This document shows positions 26,117 through 36,012 of a stretch of 43,456 nucleotides of DNA, one piece after another. This stretch comes from Prevotella sp. (GTDB lineage Bacteria; Bacteroidota; Bacteroidia; Bacteroidales; Dysgonomonadaceae): contig JAITVH010000089.1 of the NCBI GenBank assembly GCA_031285905.1, positions 1-43,456 of the forward strand, read 5' to 3'. The first letter of the stretch is position 1, and the number at the start of each line of letters is the position of its first letter. The notes under the pieces are model-generated. The model saw nothing but the letters and a program-made list of their open reading frames with translations. It was not told the origin of the DNA and ran no database searches. Made by a program: the position numbers and the translations under genes.

Positions 26117-29100
26117 TTATTTTTTAGTAATAGCTTTCTTTATCCCTGCCAGATTATCATTAAATTCCGCCAATTGCGCAATTACCTGTCCTGCCTGATT
26201 ATTCTGGTCAATACCAGCCAGTTTATTATTCTTATTAAATATTTCCTTAATATGGTTCCATCTTTCTCTCTCCCCATCATACAGCATATCAGCAATTTCT
26301 CTCAATTTGAGCATATTGGCTTCACTATCGGAAGTCAGTGTCTGCGATTCACTTTCATAATGGGACAGGATGAGTTCATTGATCTCACGTATATTCATCA
26401 ACGGTACAATCTGAGTCACCAGTTTATTCATATTACGATACGATCCTTGTAGCTTAAAAGAAGGTTCTGTACGATAAGCATCCTGCATAGCTGCACTGGC
26501 AATATAATTCTGGTTAACTTTTAATACTACATCTCTAACCCTGAGGCTATTTTTTACCACAGCTATAAAATCATCTATGTCCTGTTGAGTATGATTACCT
26601 TCTAAATCCGGCATCAGATCACCCTTTGTCTCTATATAATCTACCAGATTATAAAAATCAGTAAAACTCTTACTTGCAATCTTCTGCAAATACGGATTTT
26701 CAACAATTGCGTTTTCTAATAAACTGAGCTTGAATAAATGATCTGATCCACCAATCACATCTCCAAGATTATAAACATCGGCGCGGTTTGCCAACATATC
26801 AGGTATCTGGAACTTTTCTCCACTTTCGGTATATGGATTTCCAGCCATGACTACACAGAAACGTTTTCCACGTAGGTCATATGTCTTGCTTTCCCCTTCA
26901 AATATTCCGTCCATTTTACGCTGCCCGTCTGCCAATGATATGAATTTTTGAAGAAACTCCGAACTACAATGCTGAATATCATCAATATAAAGCATTACAT
27001 TATCAGCCATCTCAAACGATAAGTTTATCTTTTTCAGCTCTTCCCTCGCCCCTGAGGTTTTGGCTTCCGCCGGATCGATAGACGTAATGGAATGACCGAT
27101 GGTTGGCCCATTTATTTTAACAAAATTCAAGCCCATTATATTAGACAGATATTCCATCAATGTAGTCTTACCATATCCCGGAGGCGAAACAAGAAGCAAC
27201 ATTCCCATACGGGCAGTACGCTTGCTTTCGCCTGCAACGCCTAACTGCTTGGCAAGATTAGCGCCTATAAGAGGCAGATAAGTTTGATTAATCAGTTTAT
27301 TACGCACAAATGAGGTTAATACCCTTGGTATCAGTTCGTTTATCTTTAATGATTTTTTGAAACCCATCACAAGTTTTTCTTTCATTTGGGTGAAATCATT
27401 GAATGTCGGAACACTTACATCCGTAAACTCAATCATTTTCAGAATGAACTCATGATAATCAATTTCATATATATTATTTACTATCACAGGATGGCTCCCT
27501 CTTAAATCGTCTATCATAATTCTGTCAGTGCTGTAACGCACTTCAAACTGATGCTCATTCAACAATAACTGACAAGATGTCTCCCCTACATATTTTTTAT
27601 ATTTTGTATAATCATCCGATAAGTCAATAAAAGATAATAACCAGTTGCGGGTAAGGTAAAAACGTTCCACTACACTAAATGACTCATCTGCCAAATCTGA
27701 ATTGAAACTCTCTGTCAATTTTTGCTCTTTCAGGTAAGCATGAAATTTGTCTTCAAGCTCTTTCGATTGTTCGCTTACTGTAAACGAAGATGAATTGGCA
27801 AACTCACTAAACAGATAGAGAGCAATCCTATGTGCTTTCATTCGGGAGAAATTGAAGATCGTATTCCATTTGACAAACATATCCTCGATGTGCTTAATCA
27901 CATATTGGTAATTGTTGGAAGCCGGGAAAGCCTTCAATACATTGTTTGCAGATACTATAAGTCCCCTCAAAAGCTTTTTCTCTTCAGGATTGACACTATA
28001 CCAGAACAATTGAGCCGCAACTCTTATCTGAGGGCGAAAGGATAAAACTCCTAACTGCTCATATATCGATATAAGGTTCTCATAAATTCTGATCGCATCA
28101 AAATCATGCACTCCTTTAAGATATGATTCAGAGTAGCTTTGTTCAAGTTTATGCGCAATGAAAGTTTTTATATCAAATTTAGTATCCTTTTGCCATTCAT
28201 TAAAGGCCTGATATGCCAGATATTCGGCACGATAGACTAATTTGTTTTCAGAAACAACTTCCTGTTCCCATATATCACGGTATTTATTAATTGCCTCATC
28301 CTTCAATTCATGGAAGAAGTTAGTACCTGTCAGATGATATAACAACCTGTCATCTCTGCGCACTACGGTCAAATCTAGCGTTTGCTTATTTACGGCAAAC
28401 TTATAATTGCCAAGAGATATAATATTTTCCCCATCAACAAATAATTCCGTTTTATCCTTAAGAATACGGAGCGCATCCTCAAGAGAAGTTTTCAAGCTGT
28501 TTTCCAGATTTTCAGCTTTTGATACATCGCCAAGGTTTTTAAGGTCTTCTACTAACTTTCTCACCTTATCTACCATCAGGTCAGTAGAATAAAAAGCTTG
28601 AATTTCTTCTTTCGATTTAAATGACTGCGCCTTATTTTCTACATTTTTTAATACCCGCAATCCTATTTGCTCTAAAGAGGCTGTGCGCCTGTTTATTTGC
28701 TCTATCAGTTGTGTTTTACGGCTATCAAATACTTTAATAACTTCATTACGTTTATCTCCTATAATAATAATGAAGTCGTCAAAATCAGCAAACTTGCTTT
28801 CAAGTTCTTCTACCTGAACACTTACTTTAGTAAAGTATTCATCGCATTTCTCAGGACTGGTTGCCAGTTCTAGATAATTCACTATACTTTGCTCAAGTAA
28901 AGTAAGCTGTGCCCGGAACTCTCCTGCAGCTTCTTTATTCTTTAGCGAATCTATTCGCTTCTTCAATTGAGCCCTCACTTCATTCAACGAAGCAAATATC
29001 AAAGATATTTTTTCTATGATCTTCGTGGTCTGAGTTGTATCTTCAATCTTAAGGCTGTTAAGTATATCAATTAACAGCTCAAGTTCAGAAGATATCAATT

Positions 29101-30958
29101 TACAATTATCTTCTATCTTATTCGCATCTATTACTTTTTGTACTTTTTCGACTTCAGCACGCTGATTATTAACCTTTTCTTCATATGGGATTAATGCTTC
29201 ATCACGCAAAAGAAACTCAATAGTCTTCTCTGACAATTTGCTACCAGTAGAAGCCAATGTTTTCTTTAACTCTTCAATTTTTGCCGTATCAATATACCTT
29301 TCATTATTGAGCTCGATTACTTCGCCTTGCATACGGCGGGTATCGGCAAGTAATTTGACAAGAGTATCCAAAGAATTGAACTTTGCACTCTTTATGGAGA
29401 AAAGTAAAGCATCGACTTTATTTATTGTCGATTCCAGAATCTCTGTAGCATGTTTCTTCTGTGCTTTTACTTTTTCGAATTCATCTATTGCCGTATTAGC
29501 TATATTTTTTATTTCTAAAAGCAGTTCTGATAGTTTATAAGTAGCTTCGTCTCCTATCCAGAAATAAGTATCTACAACATCATTTGATTTCTTTACAATA
29601 TCTTCATACAGGCCTTCGTAAGTATCTTCTTTATTTATGAGCTGAATCACTTCCTGAGACTCAGCCATTGCTTTCACAATATCTTTATTACCTATTTTAT
29701 ATAGTATATTATCTTTCTTTTCGGTGTTTTCTTTGAGTTGCAATGAATAAGGCGTTTGCCATATCTGTACCTGATGATGGCGCGTAGCTTCCTGTTCAGA
29801 ACGGAAAAAGATCAATGTGCCATCCCTGAATATAGTGTGCCCATTACAAATTATAGGTGTTTCTACCTGTTGTCTGATAATATTATAAGACATAAGCACA
29901 TAGATATTCCGTTCATTCTGGTAGAATATATAAAAATAATCTTCTCCATTAGGAGAGATTACTTTTCTGAAAAATTCTAAGTTATTAAGTTCACTCTCAA
30001 ATATTTTATATTCTCCATTTTGGAGGTAGTACCCATTAGGAAAAATAATACCATGATTGTCAGGTAATAATATACCTGCATCATTCAACATTTTTATATT
30101 TTTTACTTCTTTGGTACGGGTATTGAATACGAAAGCACGAAAATCTTCCTGATATGGCTTAATTCTAACTAAGATTAAGTTGCCCAGATCAGCATAATAA
30201 TATTCTGCGTCATCCAGTTGCTGATCTTTATTCTCTACTTTTTCCGAATAAATACCTTTACCTGTATCGGTATTATTTTCTATTTTAAATGTGATATCGC
30301 CATTTATGGCTTCGATAAAAACCTTATCAAGAATAGAAATATGAGGATGAACTCCCAAGCGTCTGTCTTCCAAGCTTGTTTTTGTCCATTGAAATTCATG
30401 CTGAGGAGCTTTTAAAACTTCATGTATGCTACGGTCGTCCTGATAAATAAGCTTATTTCCGTTTATCAGCCATTTGAATGCTTTCAGGTCATTTATATTC
30501 TTACTAGCCTGAAAGATCATATATAAGTAATTTTCTGTCCTCCTAAACCTTGAGAATATAGAATCCCGATAATACTTGTATAGATTATTATAATCAGTCA
30601 TAAAAACCTGATCTTCAATCAATTCCAGCGACTGTGGCACAAACTGGTTATTTTCAAACAGATATATACTAAAGACATCGCTTAACTTAATATCTGCCCT
30701 CAAACCAAAATGAACATTGTATCCAAATATACACAGGTTGCCAAAGGCCATAATTCCTCGAGAGACACAATTGTTCTCCGTATTTATGCGTTGATTGGCT
30801 ATTAATGAAAAATCTGTTGAGGAAAAAACATCTTTCCGGGCACCATTTAATGAGTTGAGCCGTTGAGAAAGAATATCTTTTTGGTTTTGTAAACGTTTCC
30901 TTATGATTTCATAAGTTCCTGCTTCTAATGTTTCAACCGGTTTTATATCTGTTGACAT
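26117..30958 (-). CDS. Giant AAA+ ATPase of the DUF3686 family ('DNA repair ATPase')
   Basis: The 1613-residue protein has no signal peptide. Residues 1 to about 450 are beta-rich, with repeated strand/turn patterns that could form a propeller (DUF3686 region). About 480-900 are mostly helical and coiled-coil (LEEQ-rich). About 1220-1560 hold one AAA+ module: Walker A SPPGYGKTT at 1258-1266, Walker B MLYIDDIQ with Asp1326-Asp1327, sensor-like VMAGNPYTESG and an arginine-bearing ANRADVYNLGD. The label DNA repair ATPase is inherited from weak coiled-coil similarity to SMC-like proteins. The neighbourhood (PspA, flotillin, YqiJ) argues instead for membrane remodelling or stress, which is inference. 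Confidence 0.88.
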   Translation of the reverse strand: MSTDIKPVETLEAGTYEIIRKRLQNQKDILSQRLNSLNGARKDVFSSTDFSLIANQRINTENNCVSRGIMAFGNLCIFGYNVHFGLRADIKLSDVFSIYLFENNQFVPQSLELIEDQVFMTDYNNLYKYYRDSIFSRFRRTENYLYMIFQASKNINDLKAFKWLINGNKLIYQDDRSIHEVLKAPQHEFQWTKTSLEDRRLGVHPHISILDKVFIEAINGDITFKIENNTDTGKGIYSEKVENKDQQLDDAEYYYADLGNLILVRIKPYQEDFRAFVFNTRTKEVKNIKMLNDAGILLPDNHGIIFPNGYYLQNGEYKIFESELNNLEFFRKVISPNGEDYFYIFYQNERNIYVLMSYNIIRQQVETPIICNGHTIFRDGTLIFFRSEQEATRHHQVQIWQTPYSLQLKENTEKKDNILYKIGNKDIVKAMAESQEVIQLINKEDTYEGLYEDIVKKSNDVVDTYFWIGDEATYKLSELLLEIKNIANTAIDEFEKVKAQKKHATEILESTINKVDALLFSIKSAKFNSLDTLVKLLADTRRMQGEVIELNNERYIDTAKIEELKKTLASTGSKLSEKTIEFLLRDEALIPYEEKVNNQRAEVEKVQKVIDANKIEDNCKLISSELELLIDILNSLKIEDTTQTTKIIEKISLIFASLNEVRAQLKKRIDSLKNKEAAGEFRAQLTLLEQSIVNYLELATSPEKCDEYFTKVSVQVEELESKFADFDDFIIIIGDKRNEVIKVFDSRKTQLIEQINRRTASLEQIGLRVLKNVENKAQSFKSKEEIQAFYSTDLMVDKVRKLVEDLKNLGDVSKAENLENSLKTSLEDALRILKDKTELFVDGENIISLGNYKFAVNKQTLDLTVVRRDDRLLYHLTGTNFFHELKDEAINKYRDIWEQEVVSENKLVYRAEYLAYQAFNEWQKDTKFDIKTFIAHKLEQSYSESYLKGVHDFDAIRIYENLISIYEQLGVLSFRPQIRVAAQLFWYSVNPEEKKLLRGLIVSANNVLKAFPASNNYQYVIKHIEDMFVKWNTIFNFSRMKAHRIALYLFSEFANSSSFTVSEQSKELEDKFHAYLKEQKLTESFNSDLADESFSVVERFYLTRNWLLSFIDLSDDYTKYKKYVGETSCQLLLNEHQFEVRYSTDRIMIDDLRGSHPVIVNNIYEIDYHEFILKMIEFTDVSVPTFNDFTQMKEKLVMGFKKSLKINELIPRVLTSFVRNKLINQTYLPLIGANLAKQLGVAGESKRTARMGMLLLVSPPGYGKTTLMEYLSNIMGLNFVKINGPTIGHSITSIDPAEAKTSGAREELKKINLSFEMADNVMLYIDDIQHCSSEFLQKFISLADGQRKMDGIFEGESKTYDLRGKRFCVVMAGNPYTESGEKFQIPDMLANRADVYNLGDVIGGSDHLFKLSLLENAIVENPYLQKIASKSFTDFYNLVDYIETKGDLMPDLEGNHTQQDIDDFIAVVKNSLRVRDVVLKVNQNYIASAAMQDAYRTEPSFKLQGSYRNMNKLVTQIVPLMNIREINELILSHYESESQTLTSDSEANMLKLREIADMLYDGERERWNHIKEIFNKNNKLAGIDQNNQAGQVIAQLAEFNDNLAGIKKAITKK

Positions 30959-31006
30959 ATGTTGTTATTTTAACGAGTATTTATATTTACCCTTAAATGT
31001 TTTTAT

Positions 31007-32068
31007 CTATTTCAAAAGTTTGCTCAGCCTTACATCTAATTCATTCCTCGGGATCTCTCTATCCACAATTGTTCCCTCTTTATCTATGAGTATTGTACGA
31101 GGCTCATCGAATAGTGCATAAGTTTTAATAATTTGATTAATTTGCTTTGTATCCTGCATTTGTGGCCAGGTCAAACTATCTTCTTCAAGAATCTCTTTCC
31201 ATGTTTCTTTATCGGGATCTAACCATATTCCTACAATCTCAAATCCTTTGTCCTTATATTTTGCATATGCATTTCTAAGGTAAGTGTAATCTTTGTCGGA
31301 AACCAATCCTGACCATTTAAAGAAATGTAATAGCACAACATCTTTTTTTCCTACATAGTCCGATAAAGCTATATTTTGCCTATCCGGTGTTTTTGCCTGT
31401 ATGTCTATATATTTTGTACCAACAGGAGCCATATTATCCAAATTCGCTATATAGTCCAATACCTCATCCAGGTTCTTATTTTCTCTATATTTGTCTGAAA
31501 ATAAAGGATACAATTCTTTCAATGTTTTGGAGTCAGGCCAGACAAACTCTATAATATTACTAAAATAAAACAAACCTATGGCGTCGTCCTTATTCTCTTT
31601 TATCATATTCACAATGCCATCGGAGTCCGGTGCTCCTGTAGCTGACAACTCACTCCAAAAAGTGACATGTTTCTGTGTCAGGGACGAACCTCTTGTCGTA
31701 AAATATCCTTTATTATCAACAAGCAAGTTTATTGTTTTACCAGATTCTAAAACAAAGAGAGTCGAAATATAGGCGATATCATCCACATCCATCCCTTCGG
31801 CTATATCTTCCTGTTTGAGACCTGTACCTTCGACTTTTAAATTTCGCATTACAGGTTTTTCAAGCTTTCCTTCAAATGCGAATTTATTGTCTTTAATGGT
31901 AGCACTGTCCACTATATTTTTTCTATAAAGATCGTCATACAGATAAACCTTCGTCCCGTCTGCAACATTATTTACCTTACCTTTTACTATATATGTTGTT
32001 TTATCCTGACATGATACAACAAAAACAGCAGTGAATAATATTGATAATATTAAGAATATCTTTTTCAT
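31007..32068 (-). CDS. Thioredoxin-fold lipoprotein (DUF4369-TlpA type) lacking the CxxC motif
   Basis: The ATG at 32066-32068 gives 353 residues with a lipoprotein signal (MKKIFLILSILFTAVFVVSC); a longer frame begins with TTG and is rejected. Residues about 23-130 resemble DUF4369 (YIVKGKVNNVADGTKVYLYD). The last 140 residues form a thioredoxin/AhpC-TSA-like domain (DVVLLHFFKWSGLVSDKDYTYL, GFEIVGIWLDPDKETWKEIL, RTILIDKEGTIVDREIP). Where TlpA proteins have WCxxC this one reads WSGLVSD, and the mature protein has no other cysteine than the lipidated one. It therefore cannot act as a dithiol oxidoreductase. Confidence 0.85.
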   Translation of the reverse strand: MKKIFLILSILFTAVFVVSCQDKTTYIVKGKVNNVADGTKVYLYDDLYRKNIVDSATIKDNKFAFEGKLEKPVMRNLKVEGTGLKQEDIAEGMDVDDIAYISTLFVLESGKTINLLVDNKGYFTTRGSSLTQKHVTFWSELSATGAPDSDGIVNMIKENKDDAIGLFYFSNIIEFVWPDSKTLKELYPLFSDKYRENKNLDEVLDYIANLDNMAPVGTKYIDIQAKTPDRQNIALSDYVGKKDVVLLHFFKWSGLVSDKDYTYLRNAYAKYKDKGFEIVGIWLDPDKETWKEILEEDSLTWPQMQDTKQINQIIKTYALFDEPRTILIDKEGTIVDREIPRNELDVRLSKLLK

Positions 32069-32116
32069 TTTATTGTTTTTAATTATTTCTCTTCTGTTCT
32101 CAATTATAGAATACAA

Positions 32117-32668
32117 TTAAAACAATTGTAAAAATAAAACAGCTATTATTATAACTGTTATCGCACTAGATATAAGGTATCCTATAATAACACCATTGAC
32201 ACTACTCCCTCCTTTTTTATATAATGAAAGTTGTAATAGTTTTTCTGTATTATTTGAGTATCTATCTTTATAATTCTTAATCTGGCGTTCTGCTTTCCTT
32301 AGATAAAGATAATTACCCAGATACCCTAGTATCAAATTAAAAAACAACACAATAGGAAGAATGTAAAAACGAGAGGAAGATATCGGCGTAAATACCCTAA
32401 AGTATAATATAAAACCTCCAACAAGATATACAACATAGATGATAAAAGCTTCTAAATTCATTTTCCGGTAAAGAAACCAGTACAGTCCAAATAGGAAAGG
32501 CCATATATTAAAGGAAAATCTCTTACCATTGCGATATTTTTCAAACTTTTCAATATAATATTGATCATCATTGAAATATGTCTTATACAAATCCCTATCT
32601 TCAATTGTATTAACAGCCTCCGGCACTTCCCTTATATTTTGGTTCAAATCCTGCATATTGATATTCAT
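32117..32668 (-). CDS. DUF2628-type membrane protein
   Basis: The 183-residue product begins with a soluble segment (about 1-48) ending FEKYRNGKRFSFNIWPFLFGLYWFLYRKM (shown only at positions 42-70), the arrangement typical of DUF2628. Three or four membrane helices follow, at about 50-68, 72-90, 100-125 and 158-182, with a basic linker (RKAERQIKNYKDRY). Function unknown. It sits between the GH43 gene (29 bp) and the thioredoxin-like lipoprotein gene (48 bp). Confidence 0.75.
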   Translation of the reverse strand: MNINMQDLNQNIREVPEAVNTIEDRDLYKTYFNDDQYYIEKFEKYRNGKRFSFNIWPFLFGLYWFLYRKMNLEAFIIYVVYLVGGFILYFRVFTPISSSRFYILPIVLFFNLILGYLGNYLYLRKAERQIKNYKDRYSNNTEKLLQLSLYKKGGSSVNGVIIGYLISSAITVIIIAVLFLQLF

Positions 32669-32697
32669 TTTTTATTCCGACTATCTCTCCATTTATT

Positions 32698-33711
32698 TCA
32701 GATAGATCTCCTATTCTCGTTTATGGCTTTTTGTGCATCTTCTTTTGTACTTAAAATGCCGTTGTCGGTCATTTGTACTTTCTGTATAGTTCCATCTTCA
32801 TTATAATACAATCTATCAATGCAAACGGCTCGTCTGAAATTTCCGCCAACAAAGGGAATCGCTCCATTATGATAGAAGAAATACCATTCGCCCTTGAACT
32901 CGGTTATTGCATGCTGATATGTAACACAGTTTTTGGCCGGAGAACCTATTTGACCTATATAGTCCCAAGGCCCATCCAGGCTTTTACTCATAGCATACCC
33001 TATTGTAGTAAGATTTCCCTGCCCAAATGAGAGATAATATTTCCCCTTGTAGTAATGAACCCATGCACCTGCAAAAAATCCAGGCAGATCAATTGTCCGG
33101 GCTTCACCATCTATCTCTGTCATATTCTCTTTCAGTTTTGCATAGCAGCATTGTCCACCACCCCAAAATATATATGCTTGTCCATCATCATCAATAATAA
33201 CAGAGGGATCAACATCGCCCCATCTTGATGGTGCATCAAGGGTACTGCTGGTTATTAAAGGTTTTCCTATAGCATCAACAAATGGCCCGGTTGGAGAATC
33301 CGACACAGCCACCCCAATACTTTTTTCTCTATTGAAGAAGCCACCAATTGAAGCATACCAATAGAATTTACCATTGCGTTCCACTACATGCGAAGCCCAA
33401 GCATTGTCTTGCGGTAAAGCCCATTTAAATGCCTCTTTCATTAGCGGAATGGGATACTCTATCCATGTCACCATATCAGTAGTAGAAAATACCAACCAAT
33501 TTTGAGGATTAGGGATTCTTGCATTTGGATCGTAAGGATCTTCACTTGCATATAGGTATAATTTGTCATTATGGACAAGGGTCGCCGGATCGGCTGTTAG
33601 TTTATGTGTAATTATCGGATTTCCTTTTATTTCAAACTCGTTCTGTGCTTTTGCAAATAATGATATAAACAATACGATAATAGAGAGCATTATTTTTATT
33701 ATATCTTTCAT
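32698..33711 (-). CDS. GH43-like secreted protein, general acid apparently replaced
   Basis: The 337-residue product has a signal peptide (to about residue 22, FAKAQ) and a five-bladed GH43 fold. Asp41 in TADPATLV is the expected catalytic base and Asp168 in WGDVDPSVI the pKa-modulating Asp. The general acid Glu normally sits in a motif like FFEGxW; here the stretch reads PGFFAGAWVHYYKGKYYLSF, with Ala214 at that place. Family substrates are arabinan and xylan side chains. Activity is doubtful unless another Glu serves. It lies in the middle of the membrane-stress genes, 89 bp after the flotillin gene. Confidence 0.85.
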   Translation of the reverse strand: MKDIIKIMLSIIVLFISLFAKAQNEFEIKGNPIITHKLTADPATLVHNDKLYLYASEDPYDPNARIPNPQNWLVFSTTDMVTWIEYPIPLMKEAFKWALPQDNAWASHVVERNGKFYWYASIGGFFNREKSIGVAVSDSPTGPFVDAIGKPLITSSTLDAPSRWGDVDPSVIIDDDGQAYIFWGGGQCCYAKLKENMTEIDGEARTIDLPGFFAGAWVHYYKGKYYLSFGQGNLTTIGYAMSKSLDGPWDYIGQIGSPAKNCVTYQHAITEFKGEWYFFYHNGAIPFVGGNFRRAVCIDRLYYNEDGTIQKVQMTDNGILSTKEDAQKAINENRRSI

Positions 33712-33758
33712 AATATTTTATTAGAGGATCAAATATTTTTGTCTTTATTTTTTTAATA

Positions 33759-33788
33759 TCCTGCACCCCTTTTATGTGAGGTGCAGGA
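33759..33788 (-). other. Stem-loop between flotillin and GH43 genes
   Basis: TCCTGCACC (33759-33767) and GGTGCAGGA (33780-33788) pair perfectly over 9 bp with a 12-nt loop, 12 bp after the flotillin stop. On the minus strand it is followed by an A-rich, not U-rich, run, so it is not a classic terminator. It may stabilise the 3' end of flotillin mRNA or separate expression levels. Confidence 0.5.
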
Positions 33789-33800
33789 AAGGAGTGTAGT

Positions 33801-35858
33801 TTATCCTAATTTTTTGTTAGAGATTCCCATTGCTTTAGCCATACTCATCAGGTTGCTCAAGAAGCTTTTATCTTCTTTATCGCTTGTCTGACTTTGCATT
33901 TTCAGAATAAGTCCAGCAATGCTCAGGTTTTTAATATCATCTGTCGAAATTCCTGTCTTTTCAGCAAAATAACGGATACGGTCGAGTAAATCTCCTTCTG
34001 TTTCACCATCACCTAATAAAGCATTTTTAATCTGGGTAGCATTTGAACTTTCATTTACTAAGCGGTCAAAGCCTTTGGCATTTGATATCTGCTTAACGAT
34101 ATTTTCGAAGAACATAGTTTCTCCACCCACGATATCGATATCCGCATTCTTAAGCGCTTCGGCAAGTACATGCGCCTGAGCTTCGGCAATGTCTTTCTGG
34201 ATATTGATCTGAGCCAGTTCCACATCTTTTTCTTTCTGCAATGCCAATTTAAATTCTTCGTGCTCTTTACCCACACCGTCAAGTTTCTTCATTGCAGCAG
34301 CTTTTTCTTCGATTCCTGTAGCTTCGGCAAGCGCTTTTTCACGGGTAACTTCAGCTTCTACCAATCCTTGTTTCTTATTAGCTTCGGCTTTGGCCTCTAT
34401 ACCTGTGGCTTCAGCTTTCGCTTTTTTCTCTATGATAGTTGCTTCCATCATTCCCTGTTGCTCCATGGCATCAGCTTTTGCTTTGATTACTTCTGCTTCC
34501 GCCAACCCGTAAGTTGCATCTTCACGTGCTTTAGCATCGGCCAATATTTTACGGGCCTCAGCTTGCTTAACTGACGCTTCTTTCTGAGCTTCCGCTTCAA
34601 TCAATAATTCTTTTGCTTTTTCTTCTGCAGCCAATTTTTTAGCCTCTGCTTGCTTAACAGTTTCGATCAACCGTTGTTCAGCAATCTGGCTGGCTTCAGT
34701 TATCCCAACTTGTTTCTGACGGTCGATTGTTCTGAATTCTTCGATATCCCTCATGTTTTGTTTTTCTTCCACTACACCTTTTTCAAGTTGTACACGTTCA
34801 CGAATAACATCCTGGATATTCTTTTTCTCAACCTCAATTACACGTTCTTTCTCTATCTGAGCCAGAGTGACAATTCTTTCGCGTTCTGTTTGTTCCAACG
34901 CACGGTCTTTTTCTACGCGTTCTGTTTCTACAGCTTCGGTACGCAGCTTATTTTTCTCAGCAATAACGATCTGACGAAGCTTGTTTTCTTCCTGTACTGC
35001 TAGGCTTTCTTCTGTACTGATTCTTACAGTCTCAGATTTCAGGCGTTCTTCTTCACGTACTTTTTGTATTTCAGCTTCTTCGCGTGCATGCACATTATCT
35101 ATTTCGCGCCGTTGTTTTTCTTCTTTTTCAGCCAGCTGTCTTTCCAACTCAAGGATGGCTTCACGTGCCTCCACATTTTGTTTCTTAATTACCTTTTCTT
35201 CTTCTCTACGGATAAGGTTAGCCTTAATATTTTGAGCAGCAGTCAGATCTGTAATTTTTTTGATGCCTTCCGAGTCCAAGATATTTTCTGTACTTAAATA
35301 TTTAAGCTCGGTCTGTTCCAAATAGTCAATTGCACAGTCATCAAGCACATACCCGTTAAGGTCTGTACCTATAACATCTATAATTTCGTCACGGAACTCG
35401 CGACGTGCTTCATACAATTCAATGAAATCAAATTTCTTTCCTACTGTTTTCAAAGCCTCAGAGAATTTCGCTTCAAAAATGTCTTTTAGTGTAGCAATAT
35501 CGCTGGCACGGGATGTACCAATAGATTGTGCTACATTGATAACATCATTTACCGATTTGTTCACACGAACAAAGAATGCGACTTTAATATCAGCCCGAAT
35601 ATTGTCTTTACAGATCAATCCGTCATGTTCCATTCTTTCTATTTGTACTTTTTTCAGGGAAATGTCCATAATTTCCATTTTGTGAAAAACCGGAATAACA
35701 TACATTCCTTTATTGAAAGCAACTTTTGTTCCTCCAAAACCGGTACGAACAATAGCTTTCCCCTGCGGAATTTTTTTGTAGAATGAGGCCAGCACTCCTA
35801 AAAAAAGGATAATGCCAACAACGACACATGCTACAGCGATTAGAATAATTTCTTGCAT
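33801..35858 (-). CDS. Flotillin-family protein (YqiK-like)
   Basis: The 685-residue protein has one N-terminal membrane helix (about 3-27), then an SPFH domain (about 30-205: GKAIVRTGFGGTKVAFNKGMY; RADIKVAFFVRVNKSVNDVI; DFIELYEARREFRDEI). A very long Glu/Lys/Ala-rich coiled coil runs from about 215 to 560, including repeated AEA-type heptads (EATGIEAKAEANKK, EATGIEEKAAAMKK). The tail (residues 580-685) is the flotillin C-terminal part. It forms oligomeric scaffolds in membrane microdomains. The upstream YqiJ-like gene repeats the E. coli yqiJ-yqiK pairing. It is longer than YqiK, mostly by a longer coil. Confidence 0.92.
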   Translation of the reverse strand: MQEIILIAVACVVVGIILFLGVLASFYKKIPQGKAIVRTGFGGTKVAFNKGMYVIPVFHKMEIMDISLKKVQIERMEHDGLICKDNIRADIKVAFFVRVNKSVNDVINVAQSIGTSRASDIATLKDIFEAKFSEALKTVGKKFDFIELYEARREFRDEIIDVIGTDLNGYVLDDCAIDYLEQTELKYLSTENILDSEGIKKITDLTAAQNIKANLIRREEEKVIKKQNVEAREAILELERQLAEKEEKQRREIDNVHAREEAEIQKVREEERLKSETVRISTEESLAVQEENKLRQIVIAEKNKLRTEAVETERVEKDRALEQTERERIVTLAQIEKERVIEVEKKNIQDVIRERVQLEKGVVEEKQNMRDIEEFRTIDRQKQVGITEASQIAEQRLIETVKQAEAKKLAAEEKAKELLIEAEAQKEASVKQAEARKILADAKAREDATYGLAEAEVIKAKADAMEQQGMMEATIIEKKAKAEATGIEAKAEANKKQGLVEAEVTREKALAEATGIEEKAAAMKKLDGVGKEHEEFKLALQKEKDVELAQINIQKDIAEAQAHVLAEALKNADIDIVGGETMFFENIVKQISNAKGFDRLVNESSNATQIKNALLGDGETEGDLLDRIRYFAEKTGISTDDIKNLSIAGLILKMQSQTSDKEDKSFLSNLMSMAKAMGISNKKLG

Positions 35859-36012
35859 AGTGATTCAGATTTATTAAATTTATGTTATATATTTAGTTTT
35901 ACCCTATTTATCAGGTCATATAATAACCGTAGCAATATGTATGATAGTATTGCAATCGGAAAGTGCAGACCTATTCTTTATTTGGAAGTGTACCAATAAA
36001 ATAATGTATCGC

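Noticed and set aside
21977..30958. Anti-phage defence island
   Set aside because: A large ATPase beside unknown genes invites this idea, but no nuclease, TIR, reverse transcriptase or other effector is present, and the partners are membrane-stress families.
33759..33788. Rho-independent terminator after the flotillin gene
   Set aside because: The stem is good but an A-rich run, not a U-run, follows on the minus strand, so it is listed only as a stem-loop.
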